A stretch of DNA of 64,000 nucleotides from Brucellaceae bacterium (GTDB taxonomy: Bacteria; Pseudomonadota; Alphaproteobacteria; Rhizobiales; Rhizobiaceae). Position numbers and translations under genes: made by a program. The notes below the pieces were generated by a model. The model ran no database searches, was not told the DNA's origin, and saw only the letters and a program-made list of their open reading frames with translations. The stretch lies in NCBI GenBank assembly GCA_020637775.1, contig JACKJV010000001.1, positions 310,001-374,000 on the forward strand, given 5' to 3'. Below are positions 26,282 to 34,677 of the stretch, one piece after another; the first letter of the stretch is position 1, and each line of letters begins with the position of its first letter.

Positions 26282-26322
26282 GTGAATACCTCCGACAGGT
26301 TTGTTTGCACCGCAACATTGAC

Positions 26323-26339
26323 TGCAACACCCGTGCCAA
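26323..26339 (-). promoter_or_regulatory. Sigma54 (-24/-12) promoter of urtABCDE
   Basis: On the minus strand the sequence is TTGGCACGGGTGTTGCA. It matches the consensus TGGCACG-N4-TTGCA at every defined position, with GG and GC ten bases apart. Transcription would start about 30 bp before the urtA ATG. Confidence 0.85.
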
Positions 26340-26624
26340 GTCCGGTTTCATCCCCGCCGGACACGGAAACCACGTGGAATCAACGGGTTGATGCGCGAAT
26401 GAAGAAAAGACGGCGACCGGGGCGATGTGCATATTTATTAGGCATGTATTATTTTTTGCCCAATCAATGCACATTATCCGGGGTTGGGCTGGCGCCGCGA
26501 ATGCCTATATTCAACGGGCTGCATTCACTGCGGCAGGTTGTTTGCACCACAAGCGGCCTGGCCCTCCTTCCGGAGACGGGAGGAGGGCTTTCATTGTCCC
26601 CATGATGCATGTTTTTTGGCCGGC

Positions 26625-26638
26625 TTGAGCGAGATCAA
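26625..26638 (+). promoter_or_regulatory. FNR/FixK-type box upstream of hemA
   Basis: TTGAGCGAGATCAA fits TTGAT-N4-ATCAA with one mismatch. It lies 195 bp before hemA. FNR-class control of ALAS-type hemA is established in Rhodobacter. Confidence 0.55.
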
Positions 26639-26792
26639 GGAGACGGTCGCACACTATGACAAAAAGTAGCAGCGTGAAGGGGTTGGCGCAGCCTGCGGGA
26701 TCGCCGATTATTGACCCTTCCAACCCTCGGGGTGCGGGGTTGCCGAATTTGTCGGCAGGCGGTATGGCCAAACTTCGCCATTTGCGATAAGA

Positions 26793-26814
26793 CACATGCA
26801 AAAAATAGCATGTG
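26793..26814 (+). promoter_or_regulatory. Perfect dyad CACATGC-N8-GCATGTG just before hemA
   Basis: Seven-bp arms at 26793-26799 and 26808-26814 flank an A/T-only spacer, ending 18 bp before the hemA ATG and touching the ribosome-binding region. It could be an operator or an RNA hairpin limiting translation. The factor is unknown. Confidence 0.5.
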
Positions 26815-26832
26815 ACGATGGGAGTAGACGGC

Positions 26833-28047
26833 ATGGATTTCGAGCAGCATTTCAAGGACCGGCTTGCCGACCTGAAGAACGAGGGCAATTACCGGGTCTT
26901 TGCCGATCTTGAACGCCAGGCCGGTTCCTTTCCACGCGCGGTGCGCCACAATGGCGGCGACGTGCGGGATGTCACCGTGTGGTGCTCGAACGATTATCTC
27001 GGCATGGGCCAGCACCCAAAGGTCGTGGCGGCGATGAAGGACGCGGTGGACCGCTGCGGCGCAGGCGCCGGCGGAACCCGCAACATTTCCGGCACCAATC
27101 ATTTCCACGTTCTTCTCGAACAGGAACTGGCCGACCTGCATGGCAAGGAAGCCGCGCTGCTGTTCACCTCGGGCTATGTGTCCAACTGGGCGGCCCTTGG
27201 CACGCTGCTTTCCAAGATTCCGGGCATCATCTGTTTCTCCGACGAGATGAACCATGCCTCGATGATCGAAGGCATCCGGCACTCACGCTGCCAGAAGGTG
27301 CTGTTCAAGCACAATGACGTGGCCGATCTGCGCGCGAAGCTGGAAGCCGCCGATCCCGCCGCGCCGAAGCTGATCGCCTTTGAAAGCGTCTATTCGATGG
27401 ATGGCGACATCGCGCCGATCCGGGAGATCTGCGATCTGGCCGACGAATTCGGTGCCATGACCTATCTCGACGAGGTGCATGCCGTCGGCCTTTACGGCCC
27501 GCGCGGCGGCGGCGTTGCCGAACGTGAAGGCCTCATGGACCGGCTGACAGTGATCGAGGGCACGCTGGGCAAGGCCTTCGGCGTGATGGGCGGTTTCATC
27601 ACCGGCTCGGCCGCGCTCGTCGATTTCGTTCGCTCCTTCGCCTCGGGCTTCATCTTCACGACGGCCCTGCCGCCGGCTCTGGCAGCGGGTGCGCGCGCAT
27701 CGATCCAGCACCTGAAGGTCAGCCAGATGGAACGTGCCCGGCACCAGGAGCGCGTGGCCAAGGTGCGCGCCGCGCTGGATGCGCGCGGTATTCCGCACCT
27801 GATGAATCCGAGCCATATCGTTCCGGTGATGGTGAAGGATCCCGTCAAGTGCAAATGGCTGTCGGACATCCTGCTCGACAGTTACGGCATCTATGTCCAG
27901 CCGATCAACTATCCGACCGTTGCGAAGGGCACCGAACGGCTGCGCATCACGCCGTCGCCCTACCATTCCGATGCGGATATCGAGCACCTGGCCGGGGCAC
28001 TCAGCGACCTTTGGAGCCAATGCGCGCTGGCACGGGCTGTCGCCTGA
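26833..28047 (+). CDS. hemA: 5-aminolevulinate synthase
   Basis: This 404-aa PLP enzyme condenses glycine and succinyl-CoA to 5-aminolevulinate, the alphaproteobacterial (C4) entry to haem synthesis. It has the start [21 protein letters not shown] near 50-59, the glycine-rich [10 protein letters not shown], and [11 protein letters not shown] with the PLP lysine K247. Length is typical. The ATG at 26833 is chosen over an ATG 21 bp upstream because it gives the family N-terminus and has GGGAG eight bases before it. It is divergent from urtA and followed by a strong terminator. Confidence 0.96.
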   Translation: MDFEQHFKDRLADLKNEGNYRVFADLERQAGSFPRAVRHNGGDVRDVTVWCSNDYLGMGQHPKVVAAMKDAVDRCGAGAGGTRNISGTNHFHVLLEQELADLHGKEAALLFTSGYVSNWAALGTLLSKIPGIICFSDEMNHASMIEGIRHSRCQKVLFKHNDVADLRAKLEAADPAAPKLIAFESVYSMDGDIAPIREICDLADEFGAMTYLDEVHAVGLYGPRGGGVAEREGLMDRLTVIEGTLGKAFGVMGGFITGSAALVDFVRSFASGFIFTTALPPALAAGARASIQHLKVSQMERARHQERVAKVRAALDARGIPHLMNPSHIVPVMVKDPVKCKWLSDILLDSYGIYVQPINYPTVAKGTERLRITPSPYHSDADIEHLAGALSDLWSQCALARAVA

Positions 28048-28083
28048 CGCCACCGCACGCCAGACCCCAACCGTGAAGATCCG

Positions 28084-28106
28084 AAAGCGCCTCCAGGGGC
28101 GCTTTT
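28084..28106 (+). terminator. Rho-independent terminator of hemA
   Basis: AAAGCGCC / GGCGCTTT stem with a 6-base loop, ending in TTTT, 37 bp after the hemA stop. Confidence 0.8.
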
Positions 28107-28240
28107 CTGCTTCAGGCCGCCGGTGTGTGCCGGAATGCCTCAAATTCGTTTCAAATCCTGCTCCCGGCACAAAAGATTTGGTGAGGGCCACCTGCGATCA
28201 TCGGTTGGCAAAGAGGGGGTGCCTGAACCGACTGACCGGG

Positions 28241-28540
28241 ATGGACGCCATGAAGCTTGAACCGATCGAAACACATTTCACCGATGTTCTGGACGGTGTG
28301 GCCTTTTCCATGGGCTGCGCCGGAATGCGGGTGATCGTCATCGTCACCAATGGGACCCTGGTGCGCATGGGACTGCCCGAGAAGGAAGAACTGCGCGCCG
28401 GATTCCTGGCGGAGCATCGGTCGCTCTGGCAGGAGGTGGCCAGCAGCAAGTTCGAACGCGGCGACTACGAGAACCGGGGCTCGCGGGTGCGCATCATGCC
28501 ACGCGACATGGCGATCGTGCATTTCAGCCAGGCAAGCTGA
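28241..28540 (+). CDS. Small conserved-looking protein, DUF1488-like (tentative)
   Basis: This 99-aa cytosolic protein (96 aa if the second ATG at 28250 is used) has no signal peptide. The C-terminal half has the pattern of DUF1488 proteins: a helix FLAEHRSLWQEVASSKFERG, then a strand, then a final D near RIMPRDM. The N-terminal half (FSMGCAGMRVIVIVTNGTL) is a beta-rich segment. The family assignment is by pattern only. It is convergent with the fructokinase gene, and its role is unknown. Confidence 0.6.
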   Translation: MDAMKLEPIETHFTDVLDGVAFSMGCAGMRVIVIVTNGTLVRMGLPEKEELRAGFLAEHRSLWQEVASSKFERGDYENRGSRVRIMPRDMAIVHFSQAS

Positions 28541-28554
28541 GCGGAGCGGCCGGC

Positions 28555-29487
28555 TCAGGCCTTCACGCCCAGTTCGCTGCGCCAGGGCGGATTGGCGCCG
28601 GCGCGCGAAACCGTGACGGCGGCGGCGGCCATGCCAAGTTCGAGCGCGCGGCCAAGCAATTCCCGGCCCGGTGCGCGCAGCGCATCGAAGGTCAGGGCAC
28701 CATCAGCCTGAAGGCTGGCGAGAAAGCCGGCATTGAACGTGTCGCCCGCTCCGACCGTATCGACAACCGCAACCTTCCTGGCGGGCAGCCAGATTTCACC
28801 ACCAGAAAAGACCGCGCCGGCGCCCTGGCCGCCACGGGTCACAAGAACGACGGAGGGACCGCGCTGCAGAATGGCGCGGGCAAGGTCGCCTTCCTCGCCC
28901 GGTCCTTCCAGCCAATGCAGATCCTCGTCCGACAGCTTGACGATGGTTGCCGCGCCGATCATGCGGGCCATGCGGGCGCGGTAGGCTGCCTCGTCGCGAA
29001 TGAAGCCGGGGCGGATGTTCGGGTCGATCATGACGGGCCGACGCGAAGCCTCGCGCAGCATCAGCGCCTCGTAAGCCGCGCCGCATGGCTCCACGGCGAG
29101 GCTGATGCCGCCGAAGAACATGGCCGCGACATCCTGATCGATGACCGGCATGTCCGCTGGCGCAAGCATGCGCCCGGCCGTGTTCTCGTCATGAAAGGCA
29201 TAGGCTGCCTGACCGTCGACAAGGCGCACGAAAGCCAGGGTGGTGGGCCGGCCGGACAGGATGACGCCGCCGGTTTCGACCCGCGCGTCCTCAAGGCCGG
29301 CGAGCAGCATGCTGCCGAAAAAATCCGTCGAAATGCCCGAAACGAAACCGGTTGGCGCGCCCAGACGGCCAAGCGCGATTGCCGTGTTATAGACCGCGCC
29401 ACCGCAATGGGGAGCAAACAGCACTTCGCCGTCAGCGCTCTCACGCGGCAGCATGTCGATCAGGGCTTCACCGCAACACAGGATCAT
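28555..29487 (-). CDS. PfkB-family carbohydrate kinase, probable fructokinase
   Basis: This 310-aa ribokinase-fold kinase begins MILCCGEALIDMLPRES, as rhizobial fructokinases do. Signature 1 is around GGAVYNTAIALGRLG. Signature 2 is DTVGAGDTFNAGFLA, with the catalytic Asp in GAGD near residue 250. It would phosphorylate fructose delivered by the nearby transporter, with which it is functionally but not transcriptionally linked (opposite strand). It lies 42 bp after the ROK regulator gene on the same strand. Confidence 0.87.
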   Translation of the reverse strand: MILCCGEALIDMLPRESADGEVLFAPHCGGAVYNTAIALGRLGAPTGFVSGISTDFFGSMLLAGLEDARVETGGVILSGRPTTLAFVRLVDGQAAYAFHDENTAGRMLAPADMPVIDQDVAAMFFGGISLAVEPCGAAYEALMLREASRRPVMIDPNIRPGFIRDEAAYRARMARMIGAATIVKLSDEDLHWLEGPGEEGDLARAILQRGPSVVLVTRGGQGAGAVFSGGEIWLPARKVAVVDTVGAGDTFNAGFLASLQADGALTFDALRAPGRELLGRALELGMAAAAVTVSRAGANPPWRSELGVKA

Positions 29488-29529
29488 GGTCTTGCCTGAA
29501 AGAACGCGAGAACTGCGGTACGAAGCATG

Positions 29530-30756
29530 TCAGTTGTCCTTCAGGAACGCATCCTGACCGACGAGAAAGCGCTCAAGCAGCGGCAGCGCGGCAGCGCCGA
29601 GGGCGCGGGCATTCGGGCCGACGGTTCCCTCTCCCACTCGCGGCGCCTCGATGCCGGCCAGATTGAGCCCGGCCAGCTTGTCCGCCGTGGCCGCCACGAT
29701 GCGCGCCCGCACCGCTTCGGGCATGGATCCGTCTATGAGCGCCGCCTCGAAATCGATCACGCTGGCGGCGGCGAGAATGGCATGGGCCAGCCCGCGTGCC
29801 GCTTCCTCGATCCAGGGATCGAGGATCCCCGGCTCGACTTCCCAGTGGTTTGGCGAATCCCAAAGGATGGCGGAGCCGCGGCCATGCTCCTCCATGGCCC
29901 GTTCCAGCGTGGCCACGGAGGCAACGTCGATCAGCTGGCGGGTGCCGCCGCCGGGACCGGGCACGGGCATGGAGCCCAGCGCGCCGGCATTGCCGGTGCG
30001 GCCCGAATAAAGATTGCCGTTGAGCACGACGCCGCCGCCAACAAAGAAGCCGATATAGAAATAGACGAAATCGCGCGGCCGGCCTGTCTGGCCGAAGACA
30101 AGTTCGGCGCTGCATGCGGCGGTGGCGTCATTCTCCAGGAAGACCGGCAGGTCGCAGCAGGCGGCGATCTCGGCACGCATGTCCACCCGGCGCCAGGCTT
30201 CCGCCGTCTCGGCCGGCGCCCCGATCGATTCCGCCCAGTCCCACATCTTGAATGGCATGGCGATGCCGAGGCCGGCCAGACGCTGGCGGGCCGCATCGCT
30301 CAACGTGGCATCGATGCGCGCCATCGCCTCGCGGACAAAACCGACCATGCCGTCGGGCGTGGGATAGCGATAGGCATGATGGACCTGTTGCACGACATTG
30401 CCGAGGAAATCGGTCAGCACGAGGTCGGCGCTGCGCCGGCCCAGCTTGAGGCCATAGAACCAGGCGCCGTCCGGGGCGAGCGACATGGGAACCGAGGGCT
30501 GGCCGACACGGCCTCGGACCGGCTCGCCGCGCAGAAGCAGGCCATCGGCCTCCAGTTCGCGCATGATCACCGAGACGGTCTGCGCCGACAGGCCGGTCAT
30601 GCGGGCGATATCGGATTTCGCCAACGCACCATGACGGCGCACCAGCGAGAGGACAAGCCGCTCGTTATAGGCCCGCATTCCGCTCTGGTTCGATCCGCGA
30701 TTGAAGCGCTCCGGGGAACCCTCCCCCTCCTGCCTGCGCGTGGTGCCGCTGTCCAA
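29530..30756 (-). CDS. ROK-family transcriptional repressor of the frc cluster
   Basis: This 408-aa protein has an N-terminal winged helix (ALAKSDIARMTGLSAQTVSVIM at about 44-65) followed by a ROK domain (FLENDATAACSAELVFGQ, FFVGGGVVLNG). In Sinorhizobium an equivalent gene, frcR, lies beside frcBCAK. The start is TTG at 30756, supported by GGAGGA six bases upstream. It is divergent from frcB, with a dyad (AAATCA-ctt-TGATTT) between them. It probably represses the transporter operon in the absence of fructose or a related sugar. Confidence 0.85.
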   Translation of the reverse strand: MDSGTTRRQEGEGSPERFNRGSNQSGMRAYNERLVLSLVRRHGALAKSDIARMTGLSAQTVSVIMRELEADGLLLRGEPVRGRVGQPSVPMSLAPDGAWFYGLKLGRRSADLVLTDFLGNVVQQVHHAYRYPTPDGMVGFVREAMARIDATLSDAARQRLAGLGIAMPFKMWDWAESIGAPAETAEAWRRVDMRAEIAACCDLPVFLENDATAACSAELVFGQTGRPRDFVYFYIGFFVGGGVVLNGNLYSGRTGNAGALGSMPVPGPGGGTRQLIDVASVATLERAMEEHGRGSAILWDSPNHWEVEPGILDPWIEEAARGLAHAILAAASVIDFEAALIDGSMPEAVRARIVAATADKLAGLNLAGIEAPRVGEGTVGPNARALGAAALPLLERFLVGQDAFLKDN

Positions 30757-30853
30757 CTGTTCCTCCCCGCCCGTCCGGCGCGCAGATTCGCACGCCAGCC
30801 TCCATTAGCGTTTTGCCAGAGAATGCCCAAGCAGGCCATGCCTGTCAATTATT

Positions 30854-30868
30854 AAATCACTTTGATTT
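30854..30868 (+). promoter_or_regulatory. Dyad AAATCA-N3-TGATTT, candidate ROK operator, next to a -35-like TTGACA
   Basis: The 6-bp arms lie in an A/T-rich patch between the divergent ROK gene and frcB. TTGACA follows at 30874-30879 and could be the -35 box of the frcB operon, though no good -10 is evident at 17 bp (TTTCAT). Confidence 0.45.
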
Positions 30869-30985
30869 ATCTATTGACAGCATGGTCGCAATGCGTTTTC
30901 ATGGAAACAAGGCAGGTGCGGGAGGACCTCGGCCTGCCGGCGGGGCATCTGCCCCGGCATTCACATTTCCAAGGGAGGATGATCC

Positions 30986-32017
30986 TTGAAAACGTTCGCA
31001 CCATTCAAGAAAGCGATGCTCGGAGCCGCGGCGCTGTGTGCCATTGCTGCAACCCCGGCCGCCGCGCAGGACATCAGCGCCTGCCTCATCACCAAGACCG
31101 ATACCAATCCGTTCTTCGTCAAGATGCGCGAAGGCGCGGAAGCAAAGGCCAAGGACCTCGGCATCACGCTCAATTCCTATGCCGGCAAGGTGGATGGCGA
31201 CAACGAGACGCAGGTTGCGGCCATCGAAACCTGCATTGCCAACGGCGCGAAGGGCATCCTGCTGACGCCATCCAGCACCTCGGCCATCGTGCCTTCCGTG
31301 CAGCAGGCGCGCGACGCCGGCCTGCTGGTGATCGCGCTCGACACGCCGCTCGATCCGATCGACGCGGCCGACATGACCTTCGCCACCGACAATTTCAAGG
31401 CCGGCGAACTGATCGGCCAATGGGCCCGGGCTACGCTCGGCGACGAGGCGGCGAATGCGAAGATCGGCATGCTCGATCTCGATGTATCGCAGCCCACCGT
31501 CGGCGTCTTGCGCGACCAGGGCTTCATGCAGGGCTTCGGCATCGACATCGCCGATCCGAACCAATGGGGCGACGAAAGCGACCCGCGGATCGTCGGTCAC
31601 GACGTGACGGCGGGCAACGAGGAAGGTGGGCGCAAGGCGATGGAAAACCTGCTCGCCACCGACCCGTCGATCAATGTCGTCTATACGATCAACGAGCCGG
31701 CCGCAGCCGGCGCCTACCAGGCGCTGAAGGCCATCGGCCGTGAGAATGACGTGCTCATCGTTTCCGTCGATGGCGGCTGCCCGGGCGTCGCCAACGTCGA
31801 GGCCGGCGTGATCGGCGCGACATCGCAGCAATATCCGCTTCTCATGGCCTCCAAGGGCATCGAGGCGATTGCGGCCTGGGCAAACGACGGCGTCAAGCCG
31901 CAGGCCACCGAAGGCAAGGACTTCTTTGACACCGGCGTTGCGCTGGTGACCGACAAGCCGGCCGAGGGCGTGCCGTCGATTTCGGTCGAGGAAGGCAAAA
32001 ACCTCTGCTGGGGCTGA
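30986..32017 (+). CDS. frcB: Fructose-type ABC transporter substrate-binding protein
   Basis: This 343-aa periplasmic protein of the pentose/hexose-binding (Peripla_BP_4) class has signal peptide cleavage near PAAAQDISA and an opening strand [21 protein letters not shown]. Near the C-terminus [20 protein letters not shown] is typical. It has the size and operon context of rhizobial FrcB, which binds fructose and also ribose and mannose. The start is TTG at 30986 with AAGGGAGG upstream; a nearby ATG is followed at once by a stop. A hairpin after the gene probably stabilises its message. Confidence 0.88.
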   Translation: MKTFAPFKKAMLGAAALCAIAATPAAAQDISACLITKTDTNPFFVKMREGAEAKAKDLGITLNSYAGKVDGDNETQVAAIETCIANGAKGILLTPSSTSAIVPSVQQARDAGLLVIALDTPLDPIDAADMTFATDNFKAGELIGQWARATLGDEAANAKIGMLDLDVSQPTVGVLRDQGFMQGFGIDIADPNQWGDESDPRIVGHDVTAGNEEGGRKAMENLLATDPSINVVYTINEPAAAGAYQALKAIGRENDVLIVSVDGGCPGVANVEAGVIGATSQQYPLLMASKGIEAIAAWANDGVKPQATEGKDFFDTGVALVTDKPAEGVPSISVEEGKNLCWG

Positions 32018-32028
32018 TCCCGGTCACC

Positions 32029-32057
32029 GGTCAGGCGGGTCTGCCCGCCTGACCTTT
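32029..32057 (+). terminator. Intercistronic hairpin between frcB and frcC
   Basis: A perfect 11-bp stem (GGTCAGGCGGG / CCCGCCTGACC), 4-base loop, then TTT. Located after the binding-protein gene, it is likely to act as an attenuator or 3' mRNA stabiliser so FrcB is made in excess. Confidence 0.7.
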
Positions 32058-32147
32058 ACGCCCATTTGCAAAACCCGCACACTGGCAAGACGCAGGACGC
32101 GGCGGCAGGACATGCGCCGCGCGCCCGAGCCTTGGGAGGACGTTGCC

Positions 32148-33218
32148 ATGACCGATAGCGACCGTTTCGAGGACGTGGTCAAGACACGCCGCGAGGAGAA
32201 GTTCGCGGAATTCCAGCAGGCCGATCGCGGCTTCATGAGCCAGGTTCACCACGCGCTGCACACAACGCCGGCGCTGGTGCCGCTGATCGTTCTGCTGACA
32301 GCCATCCTCGTCTTCGGCCTCGTCCTCGGCTCGAAATTCTTTTCCCCCTTCGCGATGACACTGATCCTGCAACAGGTGCAGATCGTGGGTGTGCTGGCCG
32401 CCGCGCAGAGCCTCATCATCCTGACCGCCGGCATCGACCTCTCGGTCGGCGCGCTGGCCGTGCTGTGCTCGGTCATCATGGGACAATTCACATTCCGCTA
32501 TGGCATCCCGCCCTTTCTCGCCGTCCTGGCGGGGCTGGCCTTCGGAACGACTGTCGGCGCGGTGAACGGCTGGCTGGTCAGCCGCGTCAAGCTGCCTCCC
32601 TTCATCGTGACGCTGGGCATGTGGCAGATCGTGCTGGCGGCGAACTATCTCTACTCGGCCAACGAGACGATCCGCGCACAGGATATCGAGGCGCAGGCTC
32701 CGTTCCTGCAGTTCCTCGGTGCGAAATTCCAGTTCGGCGGCGCCACGTTCACGCTGGGCGTGCTGCTGATGGTCGCGCTGGTGGTCGTGCTGGCCTATGC
32801 GCTGCGCTCCACCGCGTGGGGCCGCCACGTCTATGCGGTGGGCGACGATCCCGAGGCGGCGGGACTTTCCGGTGTCAACGTGCACAGGACACTGATGAGC
32901 GTCTACATGCTGGTCGGCTTCATCTGCGGCCTGGCGGGATGGGTGATGATCGGCCGCTACGGCTCCGTTTCGCCCTCGGCAACGACAGGCGTGATCGGCA
33001 ATATCCAGTCGATCACGGCCGTGGTGATCGGCGGCATTTCGCTGTTTGGCGGGCGCGGCTCCATTCTCGGCGCCTTTTTTGGCGCGCTGATCGTGGGCGT
33101 GTTCGAACTCGGCCTGCGCATGGCGGGCGCGGACCCGCAATGGACCTACCTGCTGATCGGCACGCTCATCATCGGCGCCGTGACGGTGGACCAGTGGATC
33201 AGAAAGGTGACGGCATGA
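32148..33218 (+). CDS. frcC: Fructose-type ABC transporter permease
   Basis: This 356-aa RbsC-like inner-membrane permease has a charged N-terminal region of about 40 residues and then 8-10 membrane segments. Key stretches are AAAQSLIILTAGIDLSVGAL and TAVVIGGISLFGGRGSILGA, the latter in the conserved permease/ATPase contact region. The ATG at 32148 is preferred over an upstream start because GGGAGGA precedes it. The gene overlaps frcA (ATGA). Confidence 0.9.
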   Translation: MTDSDRFEDVVKTRREEKFAEFQQADRGFMSQVHHALHTTPALVPLIVLLTAILVFGLVLGSKFFSPFAMTLILQQVQIVGVLAAAQSLIILTAGIDLSVGALAVLCSVIMGQFTFRYGIPPFLAVLAGLAFGTTVGAVNGWLVSRVKLPPFIVTLGMWQIVLAANYLYSANETIRAQDIEAQAPFLQFLGAKFQFGGATFTLGVLLMVALVVVLAYALRSTAWGRHVYAVGDDPEAAGLSGVNVHRTLMSVYMLVGFICGLAGWVMIGRYGSVSPSATTGVIGNIQSITAVVIGGISLFGGRGSILGAFFGALIVGVFELGLRMAGADPQWTYLLIGTLIIGAVTVDQWIRKVTA

Positions 33219-33997
33219 CGGGCGAACCCATCCTCAAGGCACGCGGCCTTTCCAAGCGCTACGGCAAGGTGACCGCACTGGACAATTGCGACTTCGACCT
33301 GATGCCGGGCGAAATCCTGGCGGTCATCGGCGACAACGGCGCCGGCAAGTCAACGCTCATCAAGGCGCTTTCGGGTGCCGTGATTCCCGATGGTGGCGAG
33401 ATCCGGCTGGACGGGAAGGCCGTCCGTTTCGAATCGCCCAATGACGCACGGGCCCATGGTATCGAAACGGTCTACCAGACGCTGGCCATGAGTCCGGCGC
33501 TTTCCATCGCCGACAACATGTTCATGGGGCGCGAATTGCGCGCGCCGGGCCTGATGGGCAAATGGTTCCGCAAGCTGGACCGCCGGGCGATGGAGGCGTT
33601 TTCCCGACAGAAGCTCGCCGATCTCGGCCTGATGACCATCCAGAACATCAACCAGCCGGTGGAAACGCTGTCGGGCGGCCAGCGGCAGGGCGTCGCGGTG
33701 GCGCGTGCGGCGGCCTTCGGCTCGAAGGTCATCATCCTGGACGAGCCCACGGCGGCGCTGGGCGTCAAGGAATCGCGGCGCGTCTTGGAACTGATCCTCG
33801 ACGTGCGTGCGCGCGGCATCCCGATCATCCTGATCAGCCACAACATGCCACACGTGTTCGAGGTGGCGGACCGCATTCATGTCCACCGGCTCGGGCGGCG
33901 GCTGTGCGTGGTCGATCCGAAGCAACACACGATGGCCGACGCGGTGGCGCTGATGACGGGCGCCAAGGAACCGACGCCGGAAGAAATGGCGACGTGA
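33215..33997 (+). CDS. frcA: Fructose-type ABC transporter ATP-binding protein
   Basis: This 260-aa single-domain ATPase, unlike double-domain RbsA, has Walker A GDNGAGKST, signature LSGGQRQGVAVARA and Walker B VIILDEPTAALGV. Single-domain FrcA is typical of the rhizobial fructose system. Start and stop overlap the neighbouring genes by 4 bp and 1 bp, so translation is coupled through frcC-frcA-isomerase-kinase. Confidence 0.92.
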   Translation: MTGEPILKARGLSKRYGKVTALDNCDFDLMPGEILAVIGDNGAGKSTLIKALSGAVIPDGGEIRLDGKAVRFESPNDARAHGIETVYQTLAMSPALSIADNMFMGRELRAPGLMGKWFRKLDRRAMEAFSRQKLADLGLMTIQNINQPVETLSGGQRQGVAVARAAAFGSKVIILDEPTAALGVKESRRVLELILDVRARGIPIILISHNMPHVFEVADRIHVHRLGRRLCVVDPKQHTMADAVALMTGAKEPTPEEMAT

Positions 33998-34677
33998 TGA
34001 AACGCAGCCGCATCAACGCGATCATTGCCGAGGCCGGCGCCTTCATCCGGTCGCATGGCTATGTCCTGCCGCCTTTCGCGCACTGGAGCGCCGAGGAGAT
34101 GAAGGCGCGCCGGCCAGGCGGCATCGTCGATGCCCGCCTCGGCTGGGATATCACGGACTACGGCAAGGGCCGCTTCGACGATCTCGGCCTGTTCCTTTTC
34201 ACCGTCCGCAACGGACGAACCGCCGACCTGACCGCCGGGCGCGGCATGCTTTATGCCGAGAAGATCATGATCTCGCGCAAGAACCAGTATTCGCCCATGC
34301 ACCGGCATGTGATCAAGGCGGAGGACATCATCAACCGGGGCGGCGGGACGCTGGCGATCAAGCTGTTCATGAGCGCGCCGGACGGTTCCATCGACCATGA
34401 AGCACCGGTGCGCGTGCCCTGCGACGGCGTCGGGCGGGTGCTTGAGGCCGGCGGCATCCTGACGCTCTCGCCCGGCGAAAGCGTGACGCTGATGCCAGGC
34501 GTCTGGCATGCCTTCTGGGCCGAGGGCGCCGACGTGCTGATCGGCGAGGTATCCACGGTCAATGATGACGAGACCGACAACATCTTCGCCGAACCGATCG
34601 ACCGCTTCTCCACCATCGAGGAGGATTGCGCGCCGACGCATCTGCTGGTTTCGGATTACGGAACCTGGCTGGCATGA
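33997..34677 (+). CDS. D-lyxose/D-mannose isomerase-like cupin protein
   Basis: This 226-aa cupin-fold protein is of the D-lyxose ketol-isomerase family. Metal-binding residues are recognisable as H102 and H104 (MHRHVIKAEDI), E109 and H171 (GVWHAFWAEG). These enzymes convert D-lyxose to D-xylulose and D-mannose to D-fructose using Mn. Placement between frcA and frcK suggests that an imported aldose, possibly mannose or lyxose, is turned to a ketose before phosphorylation. Start overlaps the frcA stop and its end overlaps the kinase start. Substrate preference is inferred, not shown. Confidence 0.8.
   Translation: MKRSRINAIIAEAGAFIRSHGYVLPPFAHWSAEEMKARRPGGIVDARLGWDITDYGKGRFDDLGLFLFTVRNGRTADLTAGRGMLYAEKIMISRKNQYSPMHRHVIKAEDIINRGGGTLAIKLFMSAPDGSIDHEAPVRVPCDGVGRVLEAGGILTLSPGESVTLMPGVWHAFWAEGADVLIGEVSTVNDDETDNIFAEPIDRFSTIEEDCAPTHLLVSDYGTWLA

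Larger units (their letters stand above)
26282..26832. promoter_or_regulatory. Divergent urtA-hemA control region (no gene)
   Basis: This 551-bp region is AT-richer than its surroundings and holds no credible gene. From the urtA side it contains the sigma54 promoter (26323-26339) and a dyad ATCAAC-GG-GTTGAT at 26379-26392. GTGCAT (26427-26432) is mirrored by ATGCAC (26467-26472), 34 bp apart. From the hemA side it contains the FNR-type box (26625-26638), a hairpin CAACCC / GGGTTG at 26721-26742 and the dyad at 26793-26814. NtrC sites would be expected upstream of the sigma54 promoter; no perfect match to TGCACC-N-GGTGCA was found. Confidence 0.7.
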
